Of a DNA stretch of 64,000 nucleotides, positions 1 to 9,600 are shown piece after piece. Positions within the stretch are counted from its first letter, which is position 1. Each line of letters opens with the position of its first letter. Position numbers and translations under genes: made by a program. Source of the DNA: Actinomycetales bacterium (GTDB lineage Bacteria; Actinomycetota; Actinomycetes; Actinomycetales; Dermatophilaceae); contig JADJVX010000017.1 of the NCBI GenBank assembly GCA_016710385.1, positions 310,001 to 374,000 on the forward strand. Reading direction: 5' to 3'. The notes beneath the pieces are model-generated. The model had not been told where the DNA came from and made no database searches. It saw nothing but the letters and a program-made list of their open reading frames with translations.

Positions 1-1
1 G

Positions 2-1525
2 CCCCCGTGCAATCAGGCCTGCCCCGCCGGCGAAAACATCCAGCAGTGGCTGTTCCACGCCGAGGAGGGGTCGTACGAGGCGGCCTGGCGACAGATCGTC
101 CAGGACAACCCGTTCCCCGCGATCATGGGTCGGGTCTGCTACCACCCGTGCCAGAACGCCTGTAACCGCGCCGAGGTCGACGAGGCCGTCGGGATCAACG
201 CTGTCGAGCGATTCCTCGGCGACGAGGCCATTCGGCAAGGCTGGTCGTTCGAGGCTCCCGCCGAGCTCACCGGCAAGCGCGTCCTGGTCATCGGAGCCGG
301 CCCTTCCGGCCTCTCCGCTGCCTACCATCTGCGCCGCATGGGCCACGACGTGCTCATCCGGGAGTCAGGCCCGCTCGTGGGCGGCATGATGCGCTTTGGC
401 ATCCCGTCCTACCGGCTGCCGCGCGACATCCTCGACGCCGAAGTGCGCCGCATCACCGACCTCGGCGTCCAGATCGAGGTCAACTCCACGGTGACCGACC
501 TCGAAGCCGCCCTGGCCGAAGGCTTCGACGCGATCTTCACCGCGGTGGGAGCCCACATCGGCAAGCGGGCCTACATCCCTGCCGGTGAGTCCGCCAAGAT
601 CCTCGACGCGGTCTCCTACCTGCGCGATGTGGAGACCGAGGACGACAAGCCGATGCTCGGTCGCCGGGTGGTTGTCTACGGCGGCGGCAACACTGCGATC
701 GACGCCGCGCGCACGGCCAAGCGCCTGGGCGCGGAGGAAGCGATCATCGTCTACCGCCGCACCCGCGACAAGATGCCTGCCCACGACTTCGAGGTCGAAG
801 AGGCCCTGGAGGAAGGCATCCTGCTCAAGTGGCTCTCGACCATCAAGCACGTCGATGACGGCAAGATGCTCGTTGAGAAGATGGCCCTGGACGAGACCGG
901 ATTCCCGCAGCCGACCGGCGAGTTCGAGGAACTGGAGGCCGACTCTCTGGTCCTGGCCCTCGGCCAGGAGGCTGACCTGTCCTTCCTCGAGGACGTCGAG
1001 GGCATCGAGATCACCGACGGCGTCGTGACCGTCGACCGGTCGATGATGACCGGACGCAAGGGTGTCTTCGCCGGTGGCGACATGGTGCCGGCCGAACGCA
1101 CGGTCACCGTTGCAGTGGGCCATGGCAAGAAGGCCGCGCGGCACATCGACGCGTACTTGCGGGGCACGGCATACCAGCCTGCCGCCAAGCACCCGGTCGC
1201 GACCTTCGACAAGCTGACCACCTGGTACTACGCCGACGCACCCCACCAGCAGCGAGCTCACCTGGAGGGCGCACGGCGGGCCTCCACCTTCGACGAGGTG
1301 GTCAGCGGCCTGGACGAGCGGACCGCTAAGTTCGAAGCGCGGCGGTGTATGTCCTGCGGCAACTGCTTCGCGTGCGACAACTGCTTCGGAGTCTGCCCGG
1401 ACAACGCGGTGAAGAAGACCGGCATCGGCAAGGGCTACGCGATCGATTACGACTACTGCAAGGGCTGCGGCGTCTGCGTGCAGGAGTGTCCGTGTGGGTC
1501 GATCGAGATGGTCCCGGAGACCTGA
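2..1525 (+). CDS. GltD-like FAD/NAD(P) oxidoreductase with C-terminal ferredoxin domain (5' partial)
   Basis: The reading frame is open from base 2, so the start lies outside the window. The visible part begins with a cysteine-rich N-terminal Fe-S domain (PPCNQACPAGENIQQW, then CYHPCQNACNR) as in the small subunit of glutamate synthase. It continues with an FAD-binding GxGxxG motif (VIGAGPSGLSAAYHL) and a second nucleotide-binding motif (VYGGGNTAIDAARTA). It ends with a tail holding two [4Fe-4S] clusters (CMSCGNCFACDNCFGVCP and CKGCGVCVQECP). This is the architecture of NAD(P)H-ferredoxin-type electron-transfer flavoproteins related to GltD, often linked to 2-oxoacid:ferredoxin oxidoreductases. 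GltD itself lacks the C-terminal ferredoxin domain, so glutamate synthesis should not be assumed. A strong hairpin follows the stop. Confidence 0.85.
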   Translation, partial: PPCNQACPAGENIQQWLFHAEEGSYEAAWRQIVQDNPFPAIMGRVCYHPCQNACNRAEVDEAVGINAVERFLGDEAIRQGWSFEAPAELTGKRVLVIGAGPSGLSAAYHLRRMGHDVLIRESGPLVGGMMRFGIPSYRLPRDILDAEVRRITDLGVQIEVNSTVTDLEAALAEGFDAIFTAVGAHIGKRAYIPAGESAKILDAVSYLRDVETEDDKPMLGRRVVVYGGGNTAIDAARTAKRLGAEEAIIVYRRTRDKMPAHDFEVEEALEEGILLKWLSTIKHVDDGKMLVEKMALDETGFPQPTGEFEELEADSLVLALGQEADLSFLEDVEGIEITDGVVTVDRSMMTGRKGVFAGGDMVPAERTVTVAVGHGKKAARHIDAYLRGTAYQPAAKHPVATFDKLTTWYYADAPHQQRAHLEGARRASTFDEVVSGLDERTAKFEARRCMSCGNCFACDNCFGVCPDNAVKKTGIGKGYAIDYDYCKGCGVCVQECPCGSIEMVPET

Positions 1526-1544
1526 CGCTCCGGTATGCCGGGCC

Positions 1545-1587
1545 ACTGCGCGAGCGCACCAGCTAGCCGCTGGTGCGCTCGCGCAGT
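1545..1587. terminator. Bidirectional hairpin terminator between convergent genes
   Basis: A perfect 19-bp inverted repeat (arms 1545-1563 and 1569-1587) with a 5-nt loop lies between the plus-strand oxidoreductase and the minus-strand SIS gene. It overlaps the last codons and TAG stop of the SIS gene. There is no T-run, which is usual for high-GC actinobacterial terminators. Confidence 0.7.
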
Positions 1588-2828
1588 CGGGCCAGGTGGG
1601 ATGACACCGACGGGTCGAGGCCCAGACCGATCGCCAGGTAGGTCGCGGCGAAGTCGACGAGTGAGGTGAGATCGGCGAGCCGTTCCAGCGTGTGGCCCGG
1701 GTCGGCGCGGGCCTCACTGACCCGGATGCCGCTCTCGCGTGCCACCGCCACGACGGCATCGGCGAGGTCCTCACGCGACTGGTCCGCGCCGACCGTCCCC
1801 GCCCCCAGGTCTGCCCCCGTGCGGGCACCCTCGGTGTCCCCTGCGCCGCGGGGCGGTGCTTCGACGGACGCGTCGCGCAGCATGAGTACAGCGAGCGAGG
1901 CATCCGGCGGGCCATCGAGGTAGGGGTCACGGAAGATCCCGGTGAGCAGCTCGCCCCCCTGCCCGGTGAGATGACCGGCGGCTGCCGCGGCCTGAGCTCC
2001 GGCCTGGGTATACGGCCCATCCAGCAGCGCTACCGCTGCGCTGGCGGCGCCGGGCAACTCACCAGCCAGGGCCGGCACTCGAGCAATCCGGGCCAGCACG
2101 CTGACCGCGCGCCGGGCGGCCACCCCGGAGAGCGGGGAATCGCCGATGACGACCGGGACACCCTCGGCGAGGTCGGCGGCGAGGATCTTGGCGGGGTTGA
2201 CGAAGGATTCCGAGGTCGGCCGGAAGCTCGCGGCCGCGCGGTCGAGCCGGTCGGCCGTAGCCTCCAACACCTCGGGTCCGATCCGAGCCAGGCCGAGCGC
2301 CTCGGCTGCCAGGAGCACCGGCGTGAGCATCGACCACAGCGCCGTGCGGCTGGACGTGCGGGTCGCGGGCACGTCGACGTGGACCCCCCGGGCCTGCGCA
2401 CACAGCGCCGCCAACGGCGAGTCCGGCGCCCCGATGGTCAGCAGGAAGGCGCCGCGACGAGCCGCCTCGGCCGCCAGACCCACCGGCCCGGCCGCCCGGC
2501 CGGACTGCGACACGGCGACGACGAGATCCAGCGACCCGACCCATCCCGGCAGCGGCCCGTGCGAGCGGGTGTCGATCGGCACGGGTGAACCCGAACCGGC
2601 AAACCACGCCAGCGCGTCGCCGACGACCGCCGTTCCTCCGGTGGCCGCGACGAGCACCGAGCGCGGTCGAGACCCACCTGCGACCCGTCCCACACCGGCG
2701 TCTGCACTGTGCCGCACCGCTTCCCGCACCTGAGCCCCGGCGGTCGCCAGTGACCTCAGCACCCCTCGGGAGTCGTACCGCGCCAGGGCGTCGTCGTCGT
2801 CCACCAACGCTGGGTTCAGGGCGGGCAT
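1563..2828 (-). CDS. SIS-domain protein, phosphoglucose/phosphomannose isomerase-like
   Basis: This 421-aa protein has a sugar-isomerase fold. It shows a small Gly-rich motif (VLVAATGGTAVVGDALAWF, residues ~60-78), the SIS sugar-phosphate-binding segment (LDLVVAVSQSGRAAG) and a C-terminal catalytic-like lobe (TSLVDFAATYLAIGLGLDPS). In actinobacteria this family sits between a phosphomannomutase-like gene and ahcY or manA and is annotated as a bifunctional phosphoglucose/phosphomannose isomerase homologue acting in the cytosol. An inserted, low-complexity Gly/Asp/Thr-rich stretch (GAGDTEGARTGADLGAG) interrupts the C-terminal lobe. It starts 2 nt downstream of the phosphomannomutase-like gene and is certainly co-transcribed. 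The exact substrate is not determined by sequence. Confidence 0.8.
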   Translation of the reverse strand: MPALNPALVDDDDALARYDSRGVLRSLATAGAQVREAVRHSADAGVGRVAGGSRPRSVLVAATGGTAVVGDALAWFAGSGSPVPIDTRSHGPLPGWVGSLDLVVAVSQSGRAAGPVGLAAEAARRGAFLLTIGAPDSPLAALCAQARGVHVDVPATRTSSRTALWSMLTPVLLAAEALGLARIGPEVLEATADRLDRAAASFRPTSESFVNPAKILAADLAEGVPVVIGDSPLSGVAARRAVSVLARIARVPALAGELPGAASAAVALLDGPYTQAGAQAAAAAGHLTGQGGELLTGIFRDPYLDGPPDASLAVLMLRDASVEAPPRGAGDTEGARTGADLGAGTVGADQSREDLADAVVAVARESGIRVSEARADPGHTLERLADLTSLVDFAATYLAIGLGLDPSVSSHLARLRERTSG

Positions 2829-2830
2829 GG

Positions 2831-4081
2831 TCAGCTGGCCTGAGGTCGCACGCGCGCCTGGTCGACCAGCAACACCGGGATGCCCTCGACCATGGGGTAA
2901 CTCCGGGCGCAGTCAACGCTTTCGCACCCGAGCTCCGGCCCTTGCTCGCCGACGACATCTCGCAGACCCCCGAGGCAGGCGGGACACCGCAGCAGGCCGC
3001 GCATCCAGGGATGCAGCCCGTGGTCGACGCCGCTCACCGCAGCACTGGGCGACTCGGTGGCAGTGTCGGTCTCGGAGGACAGCTCGGGCACGGGGGTCTC
3101 CTTCAAGCGGTATGCCGTGACAGTGTCGGACAGCGGGCGGTCGGCCGCGTCGAGGCAGACGAGCAGCTGCAGCACGGCGGCGAGCCCGGAGTTACCCCAA
3201 GCTTCGGGCCAGCGGTAGTCACCGCTGTCGGTGACCTGGAGCCGTTCGGGTGGCAGTGCCAGCAGTGCCACGACGGCAGCGGGCGACACGATCGACCCTC
3301 GCTCGTCGAGCAGCACGATCTGGTCGCCATCTCCGTCGAAAGCCACCGCGAGATCGGCGCCTTCTCGCGCGATGAGCTCTCGCAGCTGGCCGAGTTCGGT
3401 GTAGCTGTCTGGCGTCTCCACTGATGTGCGGCCGGTGGTGACGAAGTGCACCGGCCAGGCCGGTGTAGCTGCCCCGCCATCGGTCAGTGCGTGCAGAACT
3501 CGCTCGACTGCAGGCCCCACGGCCTCGACTGCGACCTTGCGGGGTCGTCGGCTCGGCCCATCGCAGAGCAGGGTGAGGAAGGTTGCGTACTCATCGGCCA
3601 GGTCCCGCGGGGTGTGCCGTCCGGACGCCCCGTTGGGGGCGCCTGTGGTCGGGTCCGGGGCTGCCTTCGCACGGTCGGCCGCCTCGGCGATGACCTCCAC
3701 CTGGGCTTGGTCGAGTGCGGTGCCGTCCGGTCCCCAGAACTGCACGCCAAGGTCCACGGCATACCGGCTGCTGGATCCGACATAGATCGCCCACGAAGCG
3801 TAGGCACCGGCGCAGAAGCGCAATCCGTCAGCGGGGATGGCACCCAGGTCGACGACATCTCGCCCGGTCGCAAGCCCCCCCTTGACCAACGCTGCGGCGA
3901 GGTCTGCCGCGTGGTTCCGACCGTCGTGGCCGACGATGAGCGGCCCATGGAGCCCGCCCAGCGCACCGCCGGCAGCCAGGCCGACGGCATACAGGGCGTC
4001 GACATCCAGCGGGCGGAGTCCGCGGGCAGCCAGGCCCCCGGCACGGACGGACGCGCGCAGCGATGGGGCCGCAGAGTTCAC
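2831..4081 (-). CDS. Degenerate phosphomannomutase-like protein fused to a Trm112 domain
   Basis: This 416-aa protein starts at a GTG. Residues ~20-345 follow the alpha-D-phosphohexomutase fold: GPLIVGHDGRNHAADLAAAL matches domain 1 and FDGDGDQIVLLDERG matches the Mg-binding DGDGD loop. The phospho-serine loop, normally TASHNP, reads VGSSSRYA, and the domain-2 signature is absent, so catalysis is doubtful. The last ~60 residues form a Trm112-like zinc domain (LLRCPACLGGL ... CARSYPMVEGIPVLLVD). In related genomes the mutase and the Trm112 protein are usually separate neighbouring genes, so this looks like a fusion with shortening. It lies directly upstream of the SIS-domain gene. The 233 bp upstream (4082-4314) hold no convincing gene. 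Confidence 0.75.
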   Translation of the reverse strand: MNSAAPSLRASVRAGGLAARGLRPLDVDALYAVGLAAGGALGGLHGPLIVGHDGRNHAADLAAALVKGGLATGRDVVDLGAIPADGLRFCAGAYASWAIYVGSSSRYAVDLGVQFWGPDGTALDQAQVEVIAEAADRAKAAPDPTTGAPNGASGRHTPRDLADEYATFLTLLCDGPSRRPRKVAVEAVGPAVERVLHALTDGGAATPAWPVHFVTTGRTSVETPDSYTELGQLRELIAREGADLAVAFDGDGDQIVLLDERGSIVSPAAVVALLALPPERLQVTDSGDYRWPEAWGNSGLAAVLQLLVCLDAADRPLSDTVTAYRLKETPVPELSSETDTATESPSAAVSGVDHGLHPWMRGLLRCPACLGGLRDVVGEQGPELGCESVDCARSYPMVEGIPVLLVDQARVRPQAS

Positions 4082-4314
4082 CCGGTCAGCCTAATGGGCG
4101 TGCGCTCCCCCTCGGCGACTGCGGCCGAGGGAGACGGGTGGCCTCGCCACGGGGCTGGCCCCACGTGGTCCGCACGGCGCGACGGCCACCGCATCGCGGT
4201 TGACGGCAGGTCGGCAGGTCGCCCGACATCCCGGCGAGGTCGCGCTGTCAGGTGACCGCGCGATAGAGCCGGTTGCGCGCCCGACGCCGCCTCTGCCAGG
4301 AGGTCAGATCGGGA

Positions 4315-4701
4315 TCAGGGGGACCGCAGCACCCGCAGGTGCCCTCGTCGCACGCCTTCGGTCACGCCGGTGGTGTCGACCGCACGAGCGTTGGCCGGCT
4401 CGGTCTTCGTAGCGCTCGGGTTCGGACGGGGGCGGGCGGCTTCACGGACCGCGTCGGCCAACGCCAGCAGATCGTCCGTCGAGGGCGGTGGCACGGTGAA
4501 ATCGATGTCCAGGCGGACGGCTTCCCATCCACGGGGAACGGTGAGCCGCTCGGCGTGGCGGGCGCACAGATCGTAGGAGTGCGGCTCGGCATAAGTGGCG
4601 AGCGGCCCGAGGACTGCGGTCTGGTCCGCATAGACATAGGTGAGCGTCGCCACCGCGCCGCCGCGGCACCCCGTCTTGGAACACTGCCGCATGAGAGCCA
4701 C
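4315..4701 (-). CDS. DUF3499 family protein
   Basis: This 128-aa protein is recognised by the conserved actinobacterial DUF3499 signature: paired cysteines near the start (QCSKTGCRGGAVATLTYVYADQTAVLGPLA), then EPHSYDLCARHAERLTVPRGWEAVRL. The Cys/His spacing suggests a small metal-binding protein, but its function is unknown. The tail after residue ~90 is variable and charged. A GTG at 4701 gives the longest frame. An ATG three codons further in (4692) fits homologues equally well, so the start is uncertain. It is transcribed divergently from the metallopeptidase gene, with 69 bp between, as in other actinobacteria. Confidence 0.8.
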   Translation of the reverse strand: MALMRQCSKTGCRGGAVATLTYVYADQTAVLGPLATYAEPHSYDLCARHAERLTVPRGWEAVRLDIDFTVPPPSTDDLLALADAVREAARPRPNPSATKTEPANARAVDTTGVTEGVRRGHLRVLRSP

Positions 4702-4770
4702 CCCGGCACTCTAGATCCCCGCACTGACCGGCGCCGCTCGGCGCGCCGCGGGGACGCCTAGAGTTGGCTC

Positions 4771-5199
4771 GTGACCGCTCCCACCGGCTTGCCGCGCCGC
4801 CGACGCCGCCATGGCCGCGGCATTCGCGGCCCGCTGGCCTGGCCCCCGGTGCCGGCGATGACCAGCCGGGCAGAGCGATTCGACGATCTCGTGCTCGAGG
4901 TCGCCACCAGCCTCGAGCGGGCCTGGAAGCGGCCGTTCCCGGTGTTCGAGCTGGCGGTCGAGGAAGTGCCCCCCAGCGATCCCGCGCCCTGGGAGAACGC
5001 GGAAATTCCCCTGGGGCGGGTGTTTGCCGCCCAAGGACGCACGCCCGCACGAGTAGTGATCTACCGACGCCCGATCCACACCCGGGCGGGCGACGACCGA
5101 GATCTGGCTCTCCTCGTTGAGCACGTGGTGACCGAGCAAATCGCGGGGTTGCTCGGTGTCGAGCCGCACGACCTCGACCCACGGTACGAGCAGGATTAA
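4771..5199 (+). CDS. Metallopeptidase-family (zincin-like) protein lacking a clean HExxH
   Basis: This 142-aa protein has a GTG start. It begins with the family's basic leader (RRRRRHGRGIRGPL), followed by FDDLVLEVATSLER and a C-terminal helix where the minimal gluzincin motif HExxH would lie. Here that segment reads LLVEHVVTEQIAGLLGVEPHDLDP, so only scattered His/Glu remain. This divergence is common in the actinobacterial branch of the family (DUF1025/PF06262). Protease activity is therefore unproven. Its position, divergent from DUF3499 and near whiB2, is the conserved one. Confidence 0.75.
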   Translation: MTAPTGLPRRRRRHGRGIRGPLAWPPVPAMTSRAERFDDLVLEVATSLERAWKRPFPVFELAVEEVPPSDPAPWENAEIPLGRVFAAQGRTPARVVIYRRPIHTRAGDDRDLALLVEHVVTEQIAGLLGVEPHDLDPRYEQD

Positions 5200-5228
5200 G
5201 CGCGCGCGGGGCCGCGCGGTCGCGGCGG

Positions 5229-6698
5229 TTAGCGGCGAATCTCGCGGACCGCGATCTCGGTGCCCATGACCACGGCCGGGTGCAGGGACACGACGCTGAA
5301 CAGCGGACCACCGGGGTCGGCGAGGTCGAGCACGATACCGGCTCGGACCGCTCCGCGAATCGGCCGCAACCACACCGCACCAGCGCCGGTGACATCGACC
5401 TGGGCGACCGAGTCGGCCGGCACGGCCACCTCGGTGGCTGTCGTGGCACCGTCACCGCCGACCTTGGTGACCTCGACCGCGGCATCGGAGCCGACGGCCG
5501 CCAACACAAGGCCGGCACGGGTCACGGACGGAAGCGGGGTGCCGGCCAGGGTGTCGATCGGCTCAGAGGCGGACGCCCAGGCCAGATCGGAGGGACCGTT
5601 GCCGTCAGACCGTCGCTCGGTCATCGCGGCGGTCACCACCGGCTGATCTGACTTGACTTGCACGGCATACGTGCCCGGGGGTAGCGCGCCGACCGCGATG
5701 TCCCGGACCGCGCCGGCCGGGACCCGCACGACGCTGTCCTGCGGCAGGGGGACCGGCCCGTCCGCGGTGAGCGCCCGGGTCTGCACCACCGCTTCGACGC
5801 TGCCCGGCACGAGCACCCGCACCATTGCCGGCCCGGACACGGGGACCGCGGCGATGACCTGCTCGGTCGCGGGAGGCGGAGTCGACCCCACGTCGTCGCT
5901 GCCGCGGCCGACCGCTCCATCGATCCAGGAGTCCTGCAGCACCGCAGCGACCACCCCTCCGGTCGACACGACGTGAACCGCCGGCGACTGTTCGCCGGGC
6001 GCGATCGCGTCGAGGAGCACGACGGTGCGGCCCCGCGGGGGGACGGCCAGGCGGGAGTTGGAGGTGGTCGTCACTGGTCCCTGGCGTCCGAAGACGGTGA
6101 CATCCACGGTCAGGGTGTTTCCGCCGGGGTTGGCGACGACGAGGCGCTCCCGCCGAGTGGTGTCGCCGGCTCCCGCGAGCAGCCAATGCGAGTCGCGCGG
6201 CACCTGGCAGGATGTGGCGATCAAGGCGCGGTCGTCCGAGTCGGTGCGCAGCCAGGTCTGCAGCGCGGCGACGCCCGGTGCCAAGCCTTCGCTGCCACTC
6301 ACCTCGGCACTGACGTTGCCGGTCAGGCTGCCCGTGATCGACCGACCACGCTCGGTGACCGCGCCCAGCGCGGGCCCATCGGGAAGGGTGCGCGCGGCGA
6401 GCTCTCCGCTGGAGGGGTTGACCAGACCGTGCAGCACCGTCGTCGGGGCGCTCGCCGCCGTGACCGTGGTCGTGCCTCCGGTCACGGCCGACACCCCGGC
6501 CAGACCTTCGGTCTCCGGTCCGGGGCAGACCACGGTGGAGGCGCGCACGGGGACGCCCATCGGTGCGCTGGTGATCGCGGCGACCACCGGCGCACCGGCG
6601 ACCACCTGACCAGTGGCCATCGACCCCGCGACGACGATGCCGGATCCTGCCGCGGCGAGGATGGCGGCCCGCACCGCACGAGCCCAGGGGAAGGTCAT
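5229..6698 (-). CDS. DUF5719 family secreted/anchored protein
   Basis: This 489-aa protein starts with MTFPWARAVRAAILAAAGSGIVVAGS, an N-terminal signal peptide or single membrane anchor, followed by a long Ala/Val/Gly/Thr-rich beta-type extracytoplasmic region typical of DUF5719. The start was chosen because its ATG overlaps the stop of the upstream glycosyltransferase (ATGA at 6695-6698). A longer upstream frame would run inside that gene. It always travels with the large GT2 membrane protein in actinobacteria, which suggests a cell-envelope role. Its molecular function is unknown. Confidence 0.8.
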   Translation of the reverse strand: MTFPWARAVRAAILAAAGSGIVVAGSMATGQVVAGAPVVAAITSAPMGVPVRASTVVCPGPETEGLAGVSAVTGGTTTVTAASAPTTVLHGLVNPSSGELAARTLPDGPALGAVTERGRSITGSLTGNVSAEVSGSEGLAPGVAALQTWLRTDSDDRALIATSCQVPRDSHWLLAGAGDTTRRERLVVANPGGNTLTVDVTVFGRQGPVTTTSNSRLAVPPRGRTVVLLDAIAPGEQSPAVHVVSTGGVVAAVLQDSWIDGAVGRGSDDVGSTPPPATEQVIAAVPVSGPAMVRVLVPGSVEAVVQTRALTADGPVPLPQDSVVRVPAGAVRDIAVGALPPGTYAVQVKSDQPVVTAAMTERRSDGNGPSDLAWASASEPIDTLAGTPLPSVTRAGLVLAAVGSDAAVEVTKVGGDGATTATEVAVPADSVAQVDVTGAGAVWLRPIRGAVRAGIVLDLADPGGPLFSVVSLHPAVVMGTEIAVREIRR

Positions 6699-9600
6699 CG
6701 CAGCCTCCGGGACCGGCGGTTGCCGAAGGGGACGGCGAGGAAGGTCGCGATCCCCAGGAGCACGAGGTGAATCTGGTACCACCGGCCGTGCCGGGGTGGC
6801 AGCGACACCGTCAGGGTCCCTGCGGTTGCCGGCAGCAGGTATGCCGGCGGGCTGCTGCCCGCGACCTGCTCCACCGTCCGGCCATCGACGGTGACCTCGG
6901 CCCACTCGGCCCAGTCCGGGGACTCGGCCACCACGAGCCGACGTCCGTCCAGGCCCGCGGGCAGCGATGCCACGAGTTGGCCGTGCGGGCCGCTCATCGG
7001 CACGACGGCGATCGGCTTGCCGTCGGCGGTCGTCAGGCGCGCACGGGACGGGTTGACTGCTTCACCTGCCGCAGTCGCCGACGGCCGGGTGAGCACTCGC
7101 CAGAGGATTTGCCCGTCGGTGCTCCCGAGCCGGGTCAGTCCCGCGGTGGCGTCGAGGGTCCGGACGATCGGGTCGGTGCCGGCCGCCCGCAGCGAGACGA
7201 ACCCGATCCCGAGGTCGGCCAGCGCCGGACCTGCACCGGCGACGCCGGATGGCTGGCCCGAGGCCAGTGCGTGCACGACCTCGGCGACCCCTGGATCCGC
7301 CGCCCAAGAGGTCGGCGCGAGGCCGCGGACGACGCTCGTCGGCTCGGCTCCGACCACTTCCAGGTCGAGGCGCTCGGCGGTGGGGGTGAGGATCACCATC
7401 CGGTTGCCATCGGTGCCCCGGCCCTGTTCGACAGCCACCGCGGGGACAGCTGTCGCGGTGGCCACCTCGAGCCCACCGATCCCGGGACGGAGGGCAGCAG
7501 CCACGCCGACGACGACAGTGGCCGCAATAGCCACCAGGCCCAGGCCCGAGGCGATCCGGCGCCACCCCCAGCCGTCAGCCCCGACGACTTCGGTGAGCCC
7601 GACCGATCCGGTCAGAGCGATGGACAGGACCGCGAGCCAGAGCAGTTGTGCTCCGATGCCGGGCCAGAGGGTTGCGGATGTGACGGTGCCATCGGCCGCC
7701 ACCGCACCCCCGAGGACGATGCGCCGCGCAAACACCGCCAGCGCCAGGCCGACCAGGCCGAGAGCAGCCATGGTCCACACTCCGACGCTGACACGCCGTG
7801 ACCGCGGCCGACGCAGCAGGGCCAGACCGGCTGCGGCATACAGCCCGATGGCCAGGACTGCCACCCAGGTGGGCATGCCGTCCGGGAAGCCCAGCGCCAC
7901 CTTGCCCAGGGACACGGCCGGGACCGGTGCCAGCTCGAGCAATCCCGGTGCCCCGAGCAGGGCGGCCGGATCGCGCCATTGCGGCAACCACGGCAGCAGC
8001 AGGGCGATGGGGATGCCGAGGATGGCCAGAGCACGCACCCGTCGCGCCAGACTCGGTCCCACGACCACGATGACGGCCGCCACGACGACGACCACGACGA
8101 GCAAGAGCGGCACGAGGGCCGCGAGGACCGCTGCGCCGAGGCCGGTGGCGGCCGCTGCGGTGAAGGTGGCGTTCGGCGCCACCGAGCGCACCACCCCCGC
8201 CGCCACGAGCGGCAACAGGATGTGCGCCAGCAGGACCGTGACCCGACCGCTGGACAGCGCGGCCAGGGCCACCCCGCCGGTGCCCCAGGCCAGTGCCGCC
8301 ACGCCGCGCAACCATCGGGACGCCGGGATCGCGCGAGAGGCGAGGTATGCCGTGCCCGTCGCCAACGGCATACCGAGCAAGAGCAGCCACGCGAGCACCA
8401 CCGACGCGGGCGAGCGACCATCGGCCACGTAGGGCAGCCGTTCGCCGAGCCAGACCAGTGCGGCGAGCACTCCGGTGCCAGGGCCGGTGTCCGACGGTCC
8501 GCCCCACCCGGCGCCCGACCACGCGTCGCGGTAGGTGTGCCAGAGGCCGGCGGAACCGGAGACGACCCGCTGCAGCTCGCCGCCGACCAGGCCGTAGCCC
8601 TCGGCGTCGAGAACGCCCGCGCGCAGCGCCTGGCGCAGACCGTAGGCCGACGCAGCCCCGGCAGCCGCGACGGCGAGGAACCCCGGATTCGTCAGCACGC
8701 GCTGCGGCAGCGACGCCGGCAGCACCGTGAGGTTGTCGGCCTCTTCGGCGACCGGCCCGGACTCCGCCGCGGCGCCGGTCCCGAGCACCGCCTCGTCGGT
8801 GTCGCGGTCGGGGGTGAGCGCCTCGTGGACCTTGTCGATGAGGTGACGCACAGACTCACCGGTCGTGACGAACACGGTAGCCAGATCGCGGCGACGGAGT
8901 CGGCGCAGCCGGCGAAAGGCCCACCGTGAGCGGATCGAGGAGATCGGGTGGGCGAGCGCGCCAATGTCACCGAGTTCGACCCAGGCGTGCGCTGGTCGCT
9001 TGAGCAGCAGCAGGGCGAGGGCAGTCACCACGGAGCTGACGACGACCCAGATGGACAGGAAGGGCAACGCCCACGGCGAACACCGCGCCAGGGCGACCCG
9101 GCGGGCCGCACTACGGTGAGCTCGGCGAGCCGCCATTCCTTCGGCCGTCGTGCTGCGGGCCACGTCGTATCGGGCGTCGACATGCCGCACCCGAGCCTCG
9201 GGAACGACGACGACGCGATGCCCGGCCAGTTGGGTGCGCCATCCGAGGTCGAGGGAGTCAGCGGGGTCGGGGTAGCCGGGATCGAGACCACCGAGTTCGG
9301 TGTAGATGGAGCGACGCACAAGCATTCCGCAGCTGCCGACCGCCAACACATCGGTGCGCTCGTCGTACTGTCCTTGATCGCGCTCCCCCGGCGCCGGAGC
9401 GAAGATCCGCCGGCCAGTCGCGGTGAGCTGGTGGCCGACCTCGACCAGTCGACGCGGCCGTTCCCATTCCAGGACCTTGGGTCCGGCCATGCCGACCGAC
9501 GGGGAGCGCCGCACGGCACTGACGAGTTCCGCCAGCGCGTCAGGCTCGGGCGCGCTGTCGTCGTGCAGGAGCCACAACCAGTCCGAGCCTGCATCCGGGC

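Noticed and set aside
365..2020. 551-aa minus-strand frame
   Set aside because: It overlaps the Fe-S flavoprotein and the SIS gene in the wrong frame, shows no domain, and its composition is typical of a shadow.
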